Under the pieces are notes generated by a model that saw only the letters and a program-made list of their open reading frames with translations, did not search any database and had not been told where the DNA came from. The translations under genes were made by a program, and so were the position numbers. Source: Phlebopus portentosus (lineage: Eukaryota; Basidiomycota; Agaricomycetes; Boletales; Boletinellaceae). From it: a DNA stretch of 64,000 nucleotides. The stretch lies in the NCBI GenBank assembly GCA_037892935.1, contig JAYXKI010000002.1, positions 1,178,001-1,242,000 on the forward strand. Reading direction: 5' to 3'. The stretch's first letter is position 1. Every line of letters begins with the position of its first letter. Positions 63,401-64,000 of this stretch are shown piece by piece.

Positions 63401-64000
63401 ATCGCTGGTGGGATTTTGTCCGCGGACGGGACTCTTCGGTACAAACGAAAGCACTCGAGGCGCTTGAAGTGTTTTTACAAGTCCTGGATCCTGTTGATCG
63501 ACCGCGGATAATTGAAAGTCTTGAGGAGATCTGGGATAATCATTTGAGAGGGTGGCGGGAACGTGAGGTACTTGCGAGGAGTTTAGATCGCCTGGCCCCG
63601 TTCTTTCCGAGCGACGGCAAGGCGTTGAGATCACTCCTCCGGAGAGCTCTTCGCGATCCCGCTGCTGCTGTGCGCAACGCAGCGATAGAAGCGGTGAGTA
63701 GACTGAGATTTCCCCTTTGATTCGTGGTGTATTGACTGAAAATCCAAGTTTCCACAGATCTATGCTTCTATTCTTTCGCTCCAGACATCCTTGAGCTTAG
63801 TCGTGGAGGAAGTATCTGTTTTGGTACACGATGATTCGTTCAAGAAACGACTGACGTGCGTAGCCTTGCCTTTTAAAACGTGTCCACTTAGATTCATTTG
63901 GAATCCAGCTATGTGGAATGCTCAAGGTCTCTGATTGCGACCAGTCCTTATTACGAACGATTCATGGACGAGAACTTTTGGCACTCTGTGGTCTTCCTTT
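60498..64000 (+). CDS. HEAT-repeat phosphatase regulator, PP4R1-like (3' end beyond window)
   Basis: Starts MPRLNMGIIVSWINTAW (start at 60498; 60513 is also possible). A Ser/Pro-rich N-terminus leads to DEGLSALEKIYLFARSNAPFHR, then VFISRSLLSFLPDVPP, VIPLMNCLAMDE and VKEALVENLVSAIWWFL, which are PPP4R1-style HEAT helices. A long Ser/Pro/Glu-rich insert (about 61800-62450) precedes further HEAT units: WVRREATFALGALAKVVPEELL, IWNVRQSVLFALPSILSRLP and VRNAAIEAV. Such proteins act as scaffolds for protein phosphatase 4 or 2A catalytic subunits. Introns are short and in phase; reading continues to the edge (YVECSRSLIATSPYYERF). The exact phosphatase partner is inferred. Confidence 0.8.

Overview
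This is nuclear DNA of a filamentous basidiomycete, most likely an Agaricomycete. Genes are dense on both strands and cut by many introns of about 50-60 nt with clear donor, branch-point and acceptor signals. The proteins are typical of the group: PalI/SUR7-family membrane proteins, a SAT4/HAL4-type kinase, a fungal-size PMP3, a Mch1-like transporter and FAR-17a/AIG1. I see no prokaryotic, plasmid or viral features, no tRNA or rRNA gene and no CRISPR. All exon models were spliced by eye from the sequence.

Layout. 1-3.0 kb: RhoGEF (minus, runs off the left edge). 3.7-4.7 kb: methyltransferase (+). 5.1-6.2 kb: small EF-hand-like protein (-). 6.5-9.1 kb: eIF2B epsilon (+). 9.9-10.4 kb: PMP3 (-). 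10.7-16.2 kb: a kynurenine-pathway block (BNA7-like hydrolase +, kynureninase -, kynurenine 3-monooxygenase +). 16.8-17.3 kb: AT-hook protein (-). 18.0-19.8 kb: Yos9/OS-9 ERAD lectin (+). 20.3-23.6 kb: SAT4/HAL4-type kinase (-). 23.6-26.8 kb: non-coding stretch with a MITE-like element. 26.8-29.7 kb: Prp28 helicase (-). 29.8-31.6 kb: Mch1-like transporter (+). 31.9-32.9 kb: FAR-17a/AIG1 protein (+). 33.1-34.0 kb: FUN14 protein (+). 34.2-35.5 kb: ribosomal protein eL8 (-). 35.6-38.1 kb: Nop2 rRNA methyltransferase (+). 38.3-39.4 kb: short PalI/SUR7 protein (-). 39.8-49.2 kb: giant PalI-family protein (-). 50.5-51.7 kb: Pro/Glu/Ala/Lys-rich protein (+). 52.2-54.0 kb: argininosuccinate lyase (+). 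54.4-55.8 kb: Sso1-type syntaxin (+). 56.8-57.1 kb: AN1 zinc finger (+). 58.2-60.0 kb: aspartate aminotransferase (+). 60.5-64 kb: PP4R1-like HEAT-repeat protein (+, runs off the right edge).

Functional grouping. The three consecutive tryptophan-to-NAD genes form a compact pathway block. eL8 and Nop2, both 60S-subunit factors, are divergent across only 160 bp. The other genes are unrelated housekeeping functions.

Most unusual points. (1) A PalI-like four-helix protein predicted at about 2,976 residues, with a hierarchically repeated tail and a C-terminal CxxC pair, next to a 235-residue paralogue. (2) PMP3 split into six exons for 57 residues, including a 5-nt micro-exon. (3) Three GC-AG introns, two of them in kynurenine monooxygenase. 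(4) At least four single-base breaks in otherwise intact conserved genes, all of the missing-base type, which look more like assembly indels than decay.
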